From NCBI RefSeq assembly GCF_030463535.1, contig NC_132881.1, positions 7,742,526 to 7,806,525 on the forward strand: a stretch of DNA of 64,000 nt, in the 5' to 3' direction. Each line of letters opens with the position of its first letter. Position 1 is the stretch's first letter. A program made the translations under genes and the position numbers. The stretch is from Salminus brasiliensis. Its lineage: Eukaryota; Chordata; Actinopteri; Characiformes; Bryconidae. Of this stretch, positions 11,874-24,900 are shown piece by piece. The notes beneath the pieces were generated by a model. It made no database searches. It was not told the origin of the DNA and was given only the letters and a program-made list of their open reading frames with translations.

Positions 11874-14800
11874 GTATGAGCATCCTTTATTAGTGTACAC
11901 TCATTGCTCAGTTTCAGTTATTGGTTGGTCCCACTTTTTGCTTTTACTGGGATTCCTATAGACATGCAGGATGGCTATTCAGGACATAATACATACAATG
12001 CATCCTAAAAAAAAAATAGGGTAAAACACCAAAAATTGAATTGAATGAGTGCTTAGATTTTTTGAAAGTTGAACTCGAGTGACATCCCATTCTTAATCTG
12101 TAGGGTTTAATATGATGTCAGGCTACTCTTATAGCTGTAACAGCTTCAGCTCTTCTGGGGAGGCGTCCCACAAGGTTTAGGAGTGTGTTTATGGGAACTT
12201 TTGACCATTCTTCCAGAAGCACATTTGTGAGGTCAGACACTGATGTTGAACAAGAATGCCTGGCTCGCAGTCTCCGCTCTAATTCATCCCAAAGGTTTCT
12301 TTTGGGTTAAGGTCAGGACTCTGTGCAGGCCAGTCAAGTTCTTCTACACCAAACTTGCTCTTCCATGCCTTTATGGAAATTGTATGGACCTATGGAGGTC
12401 TGTAGCAATTGACGCTGCAGAAAGTTGCCAACCTCTGCATACAATGCGCCTGAGCATCAGCTGACCCTACTGTCATTTTACGTAGCCTACCACTTCGTGG
12501 CTGAGTTGCTGTCGTTCCTACCGCTTCCACTTTGTTATAATACCGGTGACAGTTGACTGTGGAATATTTAGTAGCAAATAGAGTGTATAAATCCATTAAG
12601 AGATAAGATAAGATAAGATAGTCCTTTATTAGTCCCGCAGTGGGGAAATTCTCAGTGTGACAGCAGAAAGGGATAGCAAGACACTCAGTTACAAAAATGT
12701 AGATAAATAATTTACACTATATACACAATATAAATAAGAATTGAAAAAGCAATAAACAATATTATTTACAGCAAAAGACTCTTAATTGCACATGGGGGGG
12801 GGGGGGGGGGGTATTGCACATAGTATTCCCTGAACATGAACATGTGTGTGTAGTTAAGTGTGTGTGTATGTGGTCCGCTGGGAGCAGTGCTGGTTGTGCA
12901 GTCTGACGGCAGCAGGAAGGAAGGACCTGTGATACAAAACACTCTACTAGATCAATTTATATACTAGATATTCCCTTTATGATCAGTTACTAACCCAAAT
13001 ATTGACTATAAAGTAAACTAAGATTGAAAAGAAGTCATTTGTTCGATACCAAACTCGCTCACCCATGTCTTTATAGACCTATGGAGGTCTGTAGCAATTG
13101 ACTCTGCAACAGTCCAGCTACAGCAGACTCTTGGTGACGTCTTTTTAGGACTTAGTTCCATAAACTAAACATGAAGATACCAAATGAGGAGGGAACTGGC
13201 AACATGTGTAACTGTGGCCAGAAACCCAGAAAGTGCATAACTCTGTGGGCAGAATTACGTGTGTATGTCTGGGGCTGAGATTGCGGCTGAGGTGTGGGCC
13301 TCCCGTTTTTGCAGGCTTTTAGGTAGAGAACTATCAGCTAGACAACAGAGCATGTTATGAAATTCCTGTTGTCTGCTTTGGCTCATAGTTGACTGGCTTG
13401 GTTGGCACTCAAGGATGCCAAGGACCTTCCTGGTCTTCACTGTGGCAGAGGACCTTGAGCCAGTGTTTTATTGTGTTTGGAACTTATGATCCGTAGCTGT
13501 TGCCACTTCCAATTATGACCTGAGCACTTACAGTAGTTGAATAAATGTTTATTGATGATTTTTCACTGAATGCTTGCAGAAGACGTTAGTGTTTTACTAA
13601 TTATCTTGAACCTGTAAAAATCTAGAGCACTATTAATAGGAATAGAATTTGACAAGGTAGTGAAGGATCTCTGGGACCTATTTAAGCGTATTATTGTGCA
13701 ACTTGATCTTCCTCAACATTGTAGGTATTGAGAATTTTTTGTGTGTTCCAAACTGCACGGGACAGAAAGTTGATAGCACTATTGTCCCACGGGAGCGTTC
13801 ATTCTCTAACCCTGGAAACAACAGCTGTGTGCCAGAGTCAGTTGCATTACTTTGCATTACTACAGTATGAATTTGTCATACTGTAAATTTGAATGGTTCT
13901 AGGCTCTCATAGCACTTTTAATAGAGACTTTTAAGTTAGCATGAATTAGCTGCTTGCTTTAATTAAAACAATACAGTATGAGCTGTACTGTACTGTACCG
14001 TAAAACGCATTCACACATAACCCTGGCACTGACCATAGTGTTTGATGACTTGCATTTGAATATTTAAAGCCCTTTTTAACTAAACCTATTGCAGCCATAT
14101 GAAATGATCTGAAATATCTGAATAGCTTCTTAAAATATGCTAACAAAATGTACCACTGATGAGGAACACTGCAAGGCAAGACAGTCTTTTAAAGGCTTTT
14201 TAAGTTTACCAGTCACAGTAGAGGAGCTGCACTGAGTGAATGTCATTCTTCTTCTCCTGTTGCAGGCTGTGGTATGCAGCAAGGGTTTATATGCCATTGA
14301 AAGGTTTGCCAATAAAAGGTGCCAGTGTTAATCAGTTGAGAATTAGCTTCCTAAGCAGTTTGGAATTAGCCTTGTAAGCAGATAGAGAAAGCTGTTCTGG
14401 GAAGAATTAGCTTTGTTACACATAGGTTTAATGTGAATGGCATCAGGAAGCAAAACAGTGTGCGTTCGTCATCATTTCTGATGGCATTGCTCTATTTTAG
14501 AGACCTGTCTAGACTATTTCTTCAGAAATAGCCCCAAGCTTGTACTATAGACTGCTACAACTGAGTTGCTGACGTTAGCCGTCTCTAAATAATTCAGATA
14601 GCATTGTAGACACATCATAGCCAACCTGCCTCTTAATTTTTTTTTTTTTTACTATACAGGCCTATACACAACAGCGTAGGTTTGATTATTTTATTAATGC
14701 AGACTTAACCATTATCAAAGCCACCCTACACTTGGAAAATATTTTCTGTCTCTTTATAAATATTTTCTGTCTCTTTATATAGTGGAGCAAAACAGTAGTT

Positions 14801-15861
14801 GGTCTCTTATGTATTATACAACAGCCCAACCAATACAACAGAGCAATGTCCAGTGCGCCATGGATTATGCATTTGAGATATTCAATATATATACAAAAAT
14901 AAAAACTAACAAATACCAGTAATTACAATGTATACTGCACCCCCAGAACCACTGTCACCACCAGGTATATTCCAACTATATTATAAATTTATGTCCAGAT
15001 ATTTGTGGACACCCCTTCTAATGAATGCATTCAGTTACTTTAGGTTGCACCCATTGCTGACACAGATTTGTGAATGCACACACATAGCTTGTCTACTTCC
15101 TGCAGAGACATATTGTCAATAGCATAGGACTCTGGAGCAGATGAACACAAACCTATTGGCACCATGTCTAAAATCAGGTGTGGGCTAGAGGGGTATAAAG
15201 CCCCCAGCATTGAGCTATGGAGTAGTTGAATTGTGTTCTCTGGAATGATGGTGCTCCATCCAGTACTCACTAACATGGATCTGGGGAAGCCTGGCATCTA
15301 TTCTGGATTTGAGCTTTTATTTTTAGGAGTATAATTTTAGTTGTCTAATATTGTTTGCAACTCAGCAATTCCATGTCAGTGTATCCTCATGAATCTCACA
15401 CTCTATGCATCACACAAACCCGTTTTGCCAGCCCATCACATTTTTTTCCACCCACTTGTGATGTGGAATTGGCCTTAGAGCCCCTTTGTAGAAGCTGGTC
15501 TGTGGGAAGAAATATGTTCTGGCATGAGTGTAAAGGTGTGTAGGGCTTCGCTCTTCTCTACAGGGATGCAGGCTGGCCCTTCCAGAGCAAACAATCCACT
15601 CGCCTTTGCTATTCCTTTATGGATGCACACAAAGGCTCTCAGAGGCCAGACAATGGGAGCGTATCTTCAGGCCTAAGTGCCATCTCTGCCTGGTGTCCCA
15701 CCGCCCATTAGTCATGCCAGCACTGGAGAGAATCCTAAAGGACATTACTTAAACATTATTAATATGAGTTTTTAGTGAGTATGAATGGGGCAATGGTTTT
15801 GACTAGTTGTGTTTAATTCAGTAGGAGGACAGGTATTGCTGTCATAAAGGCATAAAATATC

Positions 15862-15918
<57 letters not shown>

Positions 15919-18900
15919 TATATATTTATATTAAAAAAACGGGGGCACGACCACAGGCTCTAGGACTGTGCTGTGCTTTCTCTGTTCAAGCGCACCTGTA
16001 TCAACACCTGTTAATTGCCAGATTTGGTAATTACAGCAGGCAAACTGTGCTGGACTCCTGTTGCTGACCCCTGCTCTAGGACTTCGTAGCCTAGCTACTG
16101 CTCACTTTTCCAGGTTAAACTTTCTTGCAAGGCTTTCCCCTCTGATCTGTGTTTAGCTCCAGTTTGGTAGTCCAAAAACATTTGTTAAAAAAAGCAGACG
16201 TTGGAGAGATGTTAAAAGAGATGTTAAAAGCCACTCTGTAATATATTAAGGGAAGACATTTTTATGTTATTTAGTGTAACAGGGTTTGAGGTTTACGATT
16301 TGTCACTTTCATGTCCCGAACGCTCATCATTCAACTATTTCAAAGTAAATACAGTTTTCTATTTTCAGGCACTCTAAAGACATTTAGCAATCTAAAGGCA
16401 TTGTGAGTAATGTCTTTCTGCTGTAGTGTGTGTATTTAGCAGAGTAGCTCAATTAATTTTCTGCCTTTTGTCCCCTCTCTGTAGCAGTGACTGTGGACAC
16501 TGTGGATTCTCCTCTTTCTCTGCCCTACAAGACCTTGCTGTCCACACTGAAAGGCATGGTGTTGACTGAAAGTGAGGCCCAGCAGCTCATTGAGATCCTG
16601 TCTGACAAGGCTGGAGTCCAGGACACCTGGCACACGGTATAACACCTCCACACCACCAAGTATTTCAGTGGAAAGATGAGGCTCCTGTAGCTTACAAGTA
16701 GTGAAAGCTTAAATTCTGGTAGCTAACAAATACTTTTCTATAAGATGCCTCTAGAATAAATAATAATTTTCATACTTCTGATCTGTTATACTGGGAGGTT
16801 GTTTGGGATGATGTTAATGTAATAGAATGTGTATGTGTATGTAGGCTACTCAGAAAGGTGATCCAGTGCAAGTGTTGAAGAAACAGTTGGAGGAGAAGGA
16901 GAGGCAGATGGCTACTGCACAGGAAGATGCTTCTTCTGCCAAGAACCGCCTAAGAGAGCTGTCTAAAGTAAGATCTCATGTAGGAAAAACATGCACACAG
17001 TTTTCAAGTCAAGTCAAGTGGCTTTTATTGTCATTTCAGCTCTGTACAAGTACACAGTGGAATGAAATTTCATTTTTCATAGAACATAGGCGCAGCATTG
17101 AACAAAAAGAGAACAAAACAATACAGGACAAACTGCAAATACAGTACAGGGCAGACTGCAAATACATTATGGGACAGACTACAAAAGTGCAACGTGCAAG
17201 ACAATACAATAAATACATTAAACACGACTGAGTAGAGTTAATGAGTATAAGGTGCATAGATATTTAACGGGTAGGTAGTGATTATAATGTGCATAGAAAC
17301 AGCTTATAACCCACACAAAACATGAAACACAGCAGATACTGAGGTAGTAGGTATACAATATATAAATAAGATAAATAAGATGCAGACAGATTACACATGC
17401 TATGACATGTGGGTCCTGGGGGTAGGGGGTTGAGTTTAAAAGTCTGACTGCTTGCGGGACACCTTACTCAGTGGACTCTTTTTTTTATTTATTAACAACA
17501 TGAGATTGTAAACTCTGTATATAGTTATAATAGTTATACAGTGCCATAAAGAGTATGTGTCTCCTCTTAATTACTTCTCATTTAGGATATTTGGATAACT
17601 GGCTCTGTGTGGAAAAAAGTCATTCTCTTCGTTTGGTCAAGCAATTAACCACAGTTAGTTGAGAATTGGGCTCAATTAAACTATTACATACAGATTTGAT
17701 TCCTGACAGCTCTGTTGAATCTAAACATGACTTAAAGCAATAATATGCGAGAATTGGCATTTCTTTCTCCTGGACTCCCCTACAGTCAGGAAGTGTGATT
17801 TGAGCCACCCCTAAAGGATATGTTTTTCACATGCATTTTACAAGCTGAGAGATGCAGAATTGGCATCTGAAGTGAAATAAGCATGGGGACTGAGGAGGTA
17901 AAGTAATATTAAAGGATTTTACACAAATATGACTCTTACGTAGCATTATACAGTTTCCACAAGCCTTTCCTGCTCGCTTAGCAGCATGCCAAATCCGGAG
18001 TAGCAATGACAGACATGCTATTCTAAACAGGTTAGTGGAGCCTAAAATGATTTTGAAGCTGTTCTGTTAAATCTATAAATCTATCTGTTAAAATCTATTT
18101 TAATTGAGCTTAGTTAAGAGCAATAATTGTGGTTTGAGTTACTAAGATGTTTAAGAAATCTTTCAGGAAAGTTCTTATAATGTAAAGCTGTACAAGTGAT
18201 GTAATAATGAACTCCATGTGTGTGTTTGTGTTTAATAGGAGCTTTCTGCAGAGAAATCAAAGGTGGCTTTAGTGGAGACCAGGCTGAGCTCTCAGCTGAG
18301 TAAGCGGGAACAGGAAATGATTGCTTTGCAGGCCCGCATGCAAGCCAGCTACCAGGACCACCTCGCTGAGACACAGCAGCTCAACGCTAAAGTAAACAAA
18401 GGCAGAGCAAATCACACAATTACAGCTACAGCATTACTCTGCAAGAAGTTCAGAATTCCACATGGACAAGCATGGATATTTAGTATACATTTTGGACACA
18501 CCTACTCATGGAACATTACTGATTTAGAATATTATTGATATTTCGCAGATGAAATTATGTAGTGACCAAGTGTGGAACAAATTAAAACTATTAGATTCTG
18601 TTTAAACTGCCTCATTAAAACCTTATGTAAATGGATGTAATGGTAATTTATGTATTGTGTATCTCTGTCCTAATGCTTTCAGATTGGGACTCTGCAAGAA
18701 CAGCTGGAGAAAGGCCCCAATGCTCAGCTTACTCGCCTGCAGCAGGAGAACTCTATTCTCCGAGATGCACTTAACAAAGCCACCAGCCAGACAGACAGCA
18801 AGTATGTCTCAGACACATTTACTGAATGTATGAATTCCTCACAATCTGGAAGCTGACAATATATTATGTGCTCAGAGGAATAGGTCTGGTCCTTGCAGCC

Positions 18901-21900
18901 TCTCCAGGCTCTGTAAAAAAGGAGAAGAAACAAATATAGTTAGCGAGCTACAAATAAAAGTTCTGATGACACTACATGTGATGCCAAGACAAAAATGAAA
19001 ATGACCTCCATTGACGAGCACTGTCTCTTGCCAGTTTGTCATATTTCTGTCCCTCTAGAGCTGCCCTGGCCAACTGTAAGTAAGCTTTCATTGCTTTCAC
19101 AGCTCAGTTGCATACTGATAGACCATGCAGGTCCACGGACCAGGGCCCTTTTGGGTTCCTCAGATGCGGGACGTGCTTCTAAGCAAGTGCCTGTGAAAGT
19201 GATATCAACATAATAATTGTGCGTCAGGAGATGGGGTTTTCTTGGGCAAGCAGCTTTGCACAAGTGTACCATCATTGTGCACTGCTGGGGTGGTGTAAAG
19301 TACAGTGCTTATGACAGTGACTAATAATGTCACTTAAGGACAGGGTCTGTTGATATAATAAATATGGTTCACTACAAACAAGAATGTGAACTGTCAAGGC
19401 AGATAGCCTTTAACCGGTTGTTGATTTGTATGTGCTTTTACAGGCAGAATGCTGAGCTGGCTAAGCTGCGCCAGGACTGTGCTAGGCTGAATAAGGATCT
19501 GGCTGAGAAGATAGAGGCTCTACACTCAGAAGAGCAGCTCAGGAAGAGTCTGGAGTCTAAAGCCAGCGTTGCTGAGAAACAACTCTGTCAGCTTCAGGTG
19601 GGCATCCAGTCTGCATCACAATATAACCTGTAGTTGGTATATTCCGACAACATAAGCCTGACAAACAAACTGGATATCCTGCCAGTTAATAAAGAGGTAA
19701 AACTCATAGTCTCTTAGTCTGATATATTTTATTTTGGCCTATATTTAAAAAATGCTCTGATCCCAGTCCACTGGATCTGATTGGAATTTCCCTGTCTATT
19801 ATATAGTTTATAGGTTTGCATGCAATATATATGAAAAACTACAAAAACATCACTAATAAACTGTTCTCATGATGATTATCATGAACTAATGTGGCAACAC
19901 TGAACAACTTGCCAGTGCTATCAGTGATGCAGCAGAGCCAGGGCTTGCGCATGCTATAGACCTCTGAAGTCGTGACTCATTCTGTAATCGGCCTCATGCC
20001 CTTATTAGGAACTCTGTGGTGCTGCCATGCTCTGTGGTAAACAAAAACATTCCAAACCCAATATGTTTTGTCCTGTGGACCCCCCTCCCAAATGTCACTG
20101 AATCCTCTGACATAAAAGGTCATTAACCAGTCAAAACATGCATGGAAACCGGTTGTCTTGCTGTCTACCATTGTACTTCCCATTCTCAGGCCTGGCAGTG
20201 TTTAGTCTGTATGTGTATATTTCTGTGATTAGGCTTGATTAGGCTTGCTAGATTAAGCAAAGGCTTTTCCCCTTGGCATGGTTGCTCTTGCTAATGCGAT
20301 TGTTTGAAATCTGGCAGATTGTTTGATTTGCTAGTTTGATTTCTTTGCACCAGGCGGAGGTTTGGAATGCAGCCCCACACATTAGGGTGGCGCCTCTCAG
20401 AAGGATAGAAAGTGGAATGTGAACAGTGCTGGCCTTAGTGAGATAGAGTGTAAAGATGCAAAGTTCACTTGCATTCTTTATGTGCAGGGTAGTAGGATCT
20501 CTTATAGTTGTTATTAGTAATTAGCAGTTTTTTATAGTAAGCCTCTATGTAGTAAAAAAGGAGGCTTTACAAATGACAACACATATTCATAAATGTCCTA
20601 CAGACTGTGTCTCATATTTAAGGACCAGTAGAAGAATTGAACATTAAGTTTTATCATATAAAAAAAAAATTATTAAACGCTCAGGTATCATTGTAAACAG
20701 TCAGTGGAGCATCACAGTGAATTTTAAGCTGTTATTTGAATGTAAAAATGCTACATTGTTGCTTTAACATCTGTACTCATAGACATAGATGCTGATTTCC
20801 TTCCACGATGTGGCTCTACCTGATATGTACCATAGGCTGTAGCCTCTGATTTCAGTTCCTACTGGCTTCCAGTGCCTTTTGGCTTCATTGTTGTCTTCAG
20901 TAAGTAAAATGCATGCTCAGTGAGGTCAGGTGACTGATCTTCCTGTTTCTGAAGCTGACCTGCAGTTTGTATCTCATACATTTTTATAGCTGCTGTATTC
21001 TCTTCTTTAGGGTAGTCTTTGATACATCTATACCTACATCCGGGAGATTTTGTTTTGTTTAGTTTTATCGCAGTACTGAAAGTATTCAGTCATCTGCTGC
21101 TGTTTTGTCTCTTGATTGTTTTGTTTAAATTTCCCAACCTCAAATTGATGTAAAAACAATCATGTCCTTGGCCCAAACTTTGAGACAGATGCAACAGACT
21201 TTGGAGTCATATGCCATGTCTTTCGTGCATGACCAAAAAAATGTTCTAGCAGCCGATTATAAATACTAAATACTTTTAGCCCCTTGACAAGGAAGTTCAA
21301 ATTTCGAATCCAACATGCAAGACTAAAGTAGCAGAATTGATCATCACTGCAAAAATTAATACAAAAATGACCTTTACTATCAGCATACACACAAAACTAT
21401 ATTTGAATCTCTTATTTGCAGCTGTATTAATGCTTTCTGTGTTCGCTGCTTTTTACAGGCATGCAAGGTGTCCAGTGAGCAGGCCCTTCAGCGGAGTCTG
21501 GAAGAGGTGAGTGAGGAGTTGAGGAAGGCTCAGAACAGCAACAGCAGCCTACAGACACAGTTGGGGCAGGCTCAGCGAGACAGCGCTGCCCTCACAGGTA
21601 GGGCTACAACTAATGATTTTCTGTGTAATCGGTTACTGTCTATACTGCTTTGCTGGTGTTGGCCCTGTGTTCATTTTACATTCATTTTACATGACCACCC
21701 ATGGCAAGCATGTTCATGCACATTTGAGCAGCCACAAAAGAGATGTATGAAGACTTTGACACTGATTTTGCTGCATGTCCGGATCTACTTAATACACACA
21801 TACCTAATATGTGTCATTTGTCACTCATGACTGGTCAGTCCTTATTGAAGCATCTGTGATCAGAGCAAAGAGGTAGCTTACTAACTGTGGAACGTGCCAC

Positions 21901-24900
21901 CATGCCCTTAAGAGCCGAGGAGTGGCAAGGGGCCAGCACGAGAAGGCTGAGAAACCAGCAAGCTGGGCTGTGAATTCACCGGCATAGTTCTGAGACATGA
22001 GTAGGCCTGTGAGAATGGTGATAGGTCCCCAAACACTCCCCACAGAGCCTCGCCTCCAGGTTTATGATAAGGGGGGTCAAGGTCATTATGTTTTAGACAG
22101 GCAAATGAAACCATGACTTGGTGGTCTGAGACAACTTGAAGCAATGAAACGATTCATGTTGTTTACATGATCATGCTGCAATCTTAGACTAATATCAAAT
22201 GTAATAATAATTCTTTTTTGATTTATTGATGTTTATTTTGGAAAAAAGTATCAGATTTTTTTGTCTTCCTTTAACACTAAAAAGGTTGATGTAATGCTCA
22301 AACGGCATAAAATAATTAATACAATTTTGACCTCAAATATATCTTTGTACAGTCGAGGGTAAGATCCAAGAATGCTTCCTCCAATTTATTGCCTGATTCT
22401 CTCAGTGTCTATGTGTGCCATATAAACATTTCAGAGGGTTATAGAGTAAATCTGTATGTATTGTATATATTGTATATATGTATATACTCATAATGATGAG
22501 TATAGATACCTCTTCATTAAAAGATTCACATCCACAAGCATTCAGCTCTTCAGATGAATTTTACAGTGTGTGTTCGTCTGTGTTGTGTAACAGAGGCGCG
22601 TGGGCACCTGGCAACCCTGGAGGCGGAGATAAAGGATCAGACAGGGCAGGCGGAGGACCTGAAGGCGCAGCTGAGCCAGGTCGAGTTGGAGAACAGGCAG
22701 CTGCAGGAACAGCTGGGCTCTGTCCGCATGCTGCTAGAGGCTAGCCAGGGCAGGGAACAGGAGCAGAACTCTGAGGTAAGACCCTTAAACCAGATATGCA
22801 GCCTGTCATTAAAAATATGATTTGTTAAAGAATTAATGCTGTAAAAAGGACATCATTTTCTGCCTAAACCCTAATGTAGAGTGTTGAGTTTGTCTTTTTA
22901 CCTTTGAACAACATCCACAAGGTGAATATAGCTAACATGTAATGGAAACTTATTACACCATTAGCATCACAAATTTAGATTTAGAAAAGAAGTGCACATG
23001 AGTGATTTGGGATAGCGTAGATTATACTGTTGTTGATAGCAGGGTTTTATAAAGGCTCCATTTAACCTTCATGTAATCCATAATTTTCATTACTAATGTC
23101 AGTTTGGATCTTTCAACAGGCTTTGGTGTCCGAGCTGCAGGAAGCAAAGCATAGGTGAGTTTCATTGCCTCAGGGTGGGACAGATTAGACTCTTATTCAA
23201 CCCAGCCTCCATTCTCCAGACAGCCTCATCCTTTCAAAATAGAATCATTTCTTGGCTTGACTGGACAACTTCCTTCCTTCACATTTCAGAGTCACAACCT
23301 CAACAGAAGTTCACATACAATTGATTACAGGATGAACCTGTTGTGTCAAACCTAGTTCTGTCACACATGGTGCAATTGGTGAAACTGCTTGCAGCCTAAT
23401 GTGAATTCCCCTATAATGTGTATAACTGTCTCATGAATAAATTAAGGGCTTCATCTTTAATATGCAGTGTAAGACTGATAGTGTTGATTATATCTTTAGT
23501 TAATCTTTCTCTTGAAGGCACATAATAATGTGCATATACAATATATGTCCAATGAATAACATTCAAATATCTAAAATATATTAAGCCATAATTCACCACT
23601 TTTGGATAAACTGAGAGGCCCTAATTTTGCTCACATTTTACCCTGAAGAATGATTTTCCCCGTTTTAAAAGCAGTGCATTTTGATAAATCTACACAAGTG
23701 AACAGAATAAGAAGAGTGTACTGCAGCAGTGTCATTTCTATGACTTTATGTACTTCTGTCATAAATGCAATTACAGCATGGCAGTAGCCAAAAACAACTT
23801 TTAATCAAGAGAGTCTTCTTAAAAGCCGTGTTTGAACGAGAGATGTGCTGTCACTGGTCCAACATAAATTCATAGAGAATGTGGTTTTAACTTAGGTAAA
23901 GCACTTAAGCTTATCCCACAAAGATGTACTGGCCGTTGACCTTGAAACTGATCTTCATCTAATGTTGTTTCCATCACAGACCAGGCAACAGATGGGCTAA
24001 AGTCAGTAACTGTAAACTCACAAGTGCATGTCTATGTTGAGCGTCCAATGTGTCCAATTAACAACCTAATAAACTGGCAACTTCGTGTAAGTCATAGAGA
24101 GTGGGCTAATTATGAAAACTGACAGTTACTTCTTCTGTACTCGCAGAGACGACCAGAGCCGAATTGCATCCCTTCAAGAAGAGATCACAAAGCTTACAGA
24201 GGAACTGGAGGGACTCAAATCTACTGTAAGTTCAATTAGTTGCTACAAGGGGTGCATTTGTATGGGGATTGTGATGGGAATCCAGTGTCCAATATTTTCA
24301 TGTGTAAACAATATATATATATACAAAAATGAACCAAAACATTATTCTGCATGTGGCACCAAAATACACTACATGGACAAAAGTACTGGGACACCAGCTT
24401 ATTCATTGTTGTTAAAACATTATTTATCCTGCTTTTGTAACTGTCACTGCAGTCCAGGGAAGGCTTTCTACTAGGTTTTGCACAGTTACTGTGAGGGTCT
24501 GATTGCATATAGCAACAAGAGCATTAGTGAGGTCAGGATGCTGGATGTTCACCTACCCAACTCATGCCAAACATTCTGGATGGAGCACCATCATTCCAGA
24601 GAACACAGTTCAGCTGCTCCACAGCTCAATGCTGATAGGCCCCCCTATTCTAGATACATTAGATGGTGGACAGGGTTCAGCATGGGCCCTCTAACTGGTC
24701 CGCAGCTACACTACTTTGGCCCTTGTCAAAGTCAAGGTCTTTACACCAACAGCTACTGTCCAACATATATCTCAGACCTTGGCGTACGTTAATACAACAT
24801 AATCCAAGATATTCACTACATCTTAATGTTTTGGCTCATCTTAGTATGCTGATTATATATACACATTTATAAACTGAAATTGGGACTGGATCTGGTTTAC

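Noticed and set aside
11338-11883. 181-aa open frame antisense to RRBP1 exon 2
   Set aside because: It is the mirror of a GC-rich, repetitive coding exon on the other strand, with no homologue or splice context.
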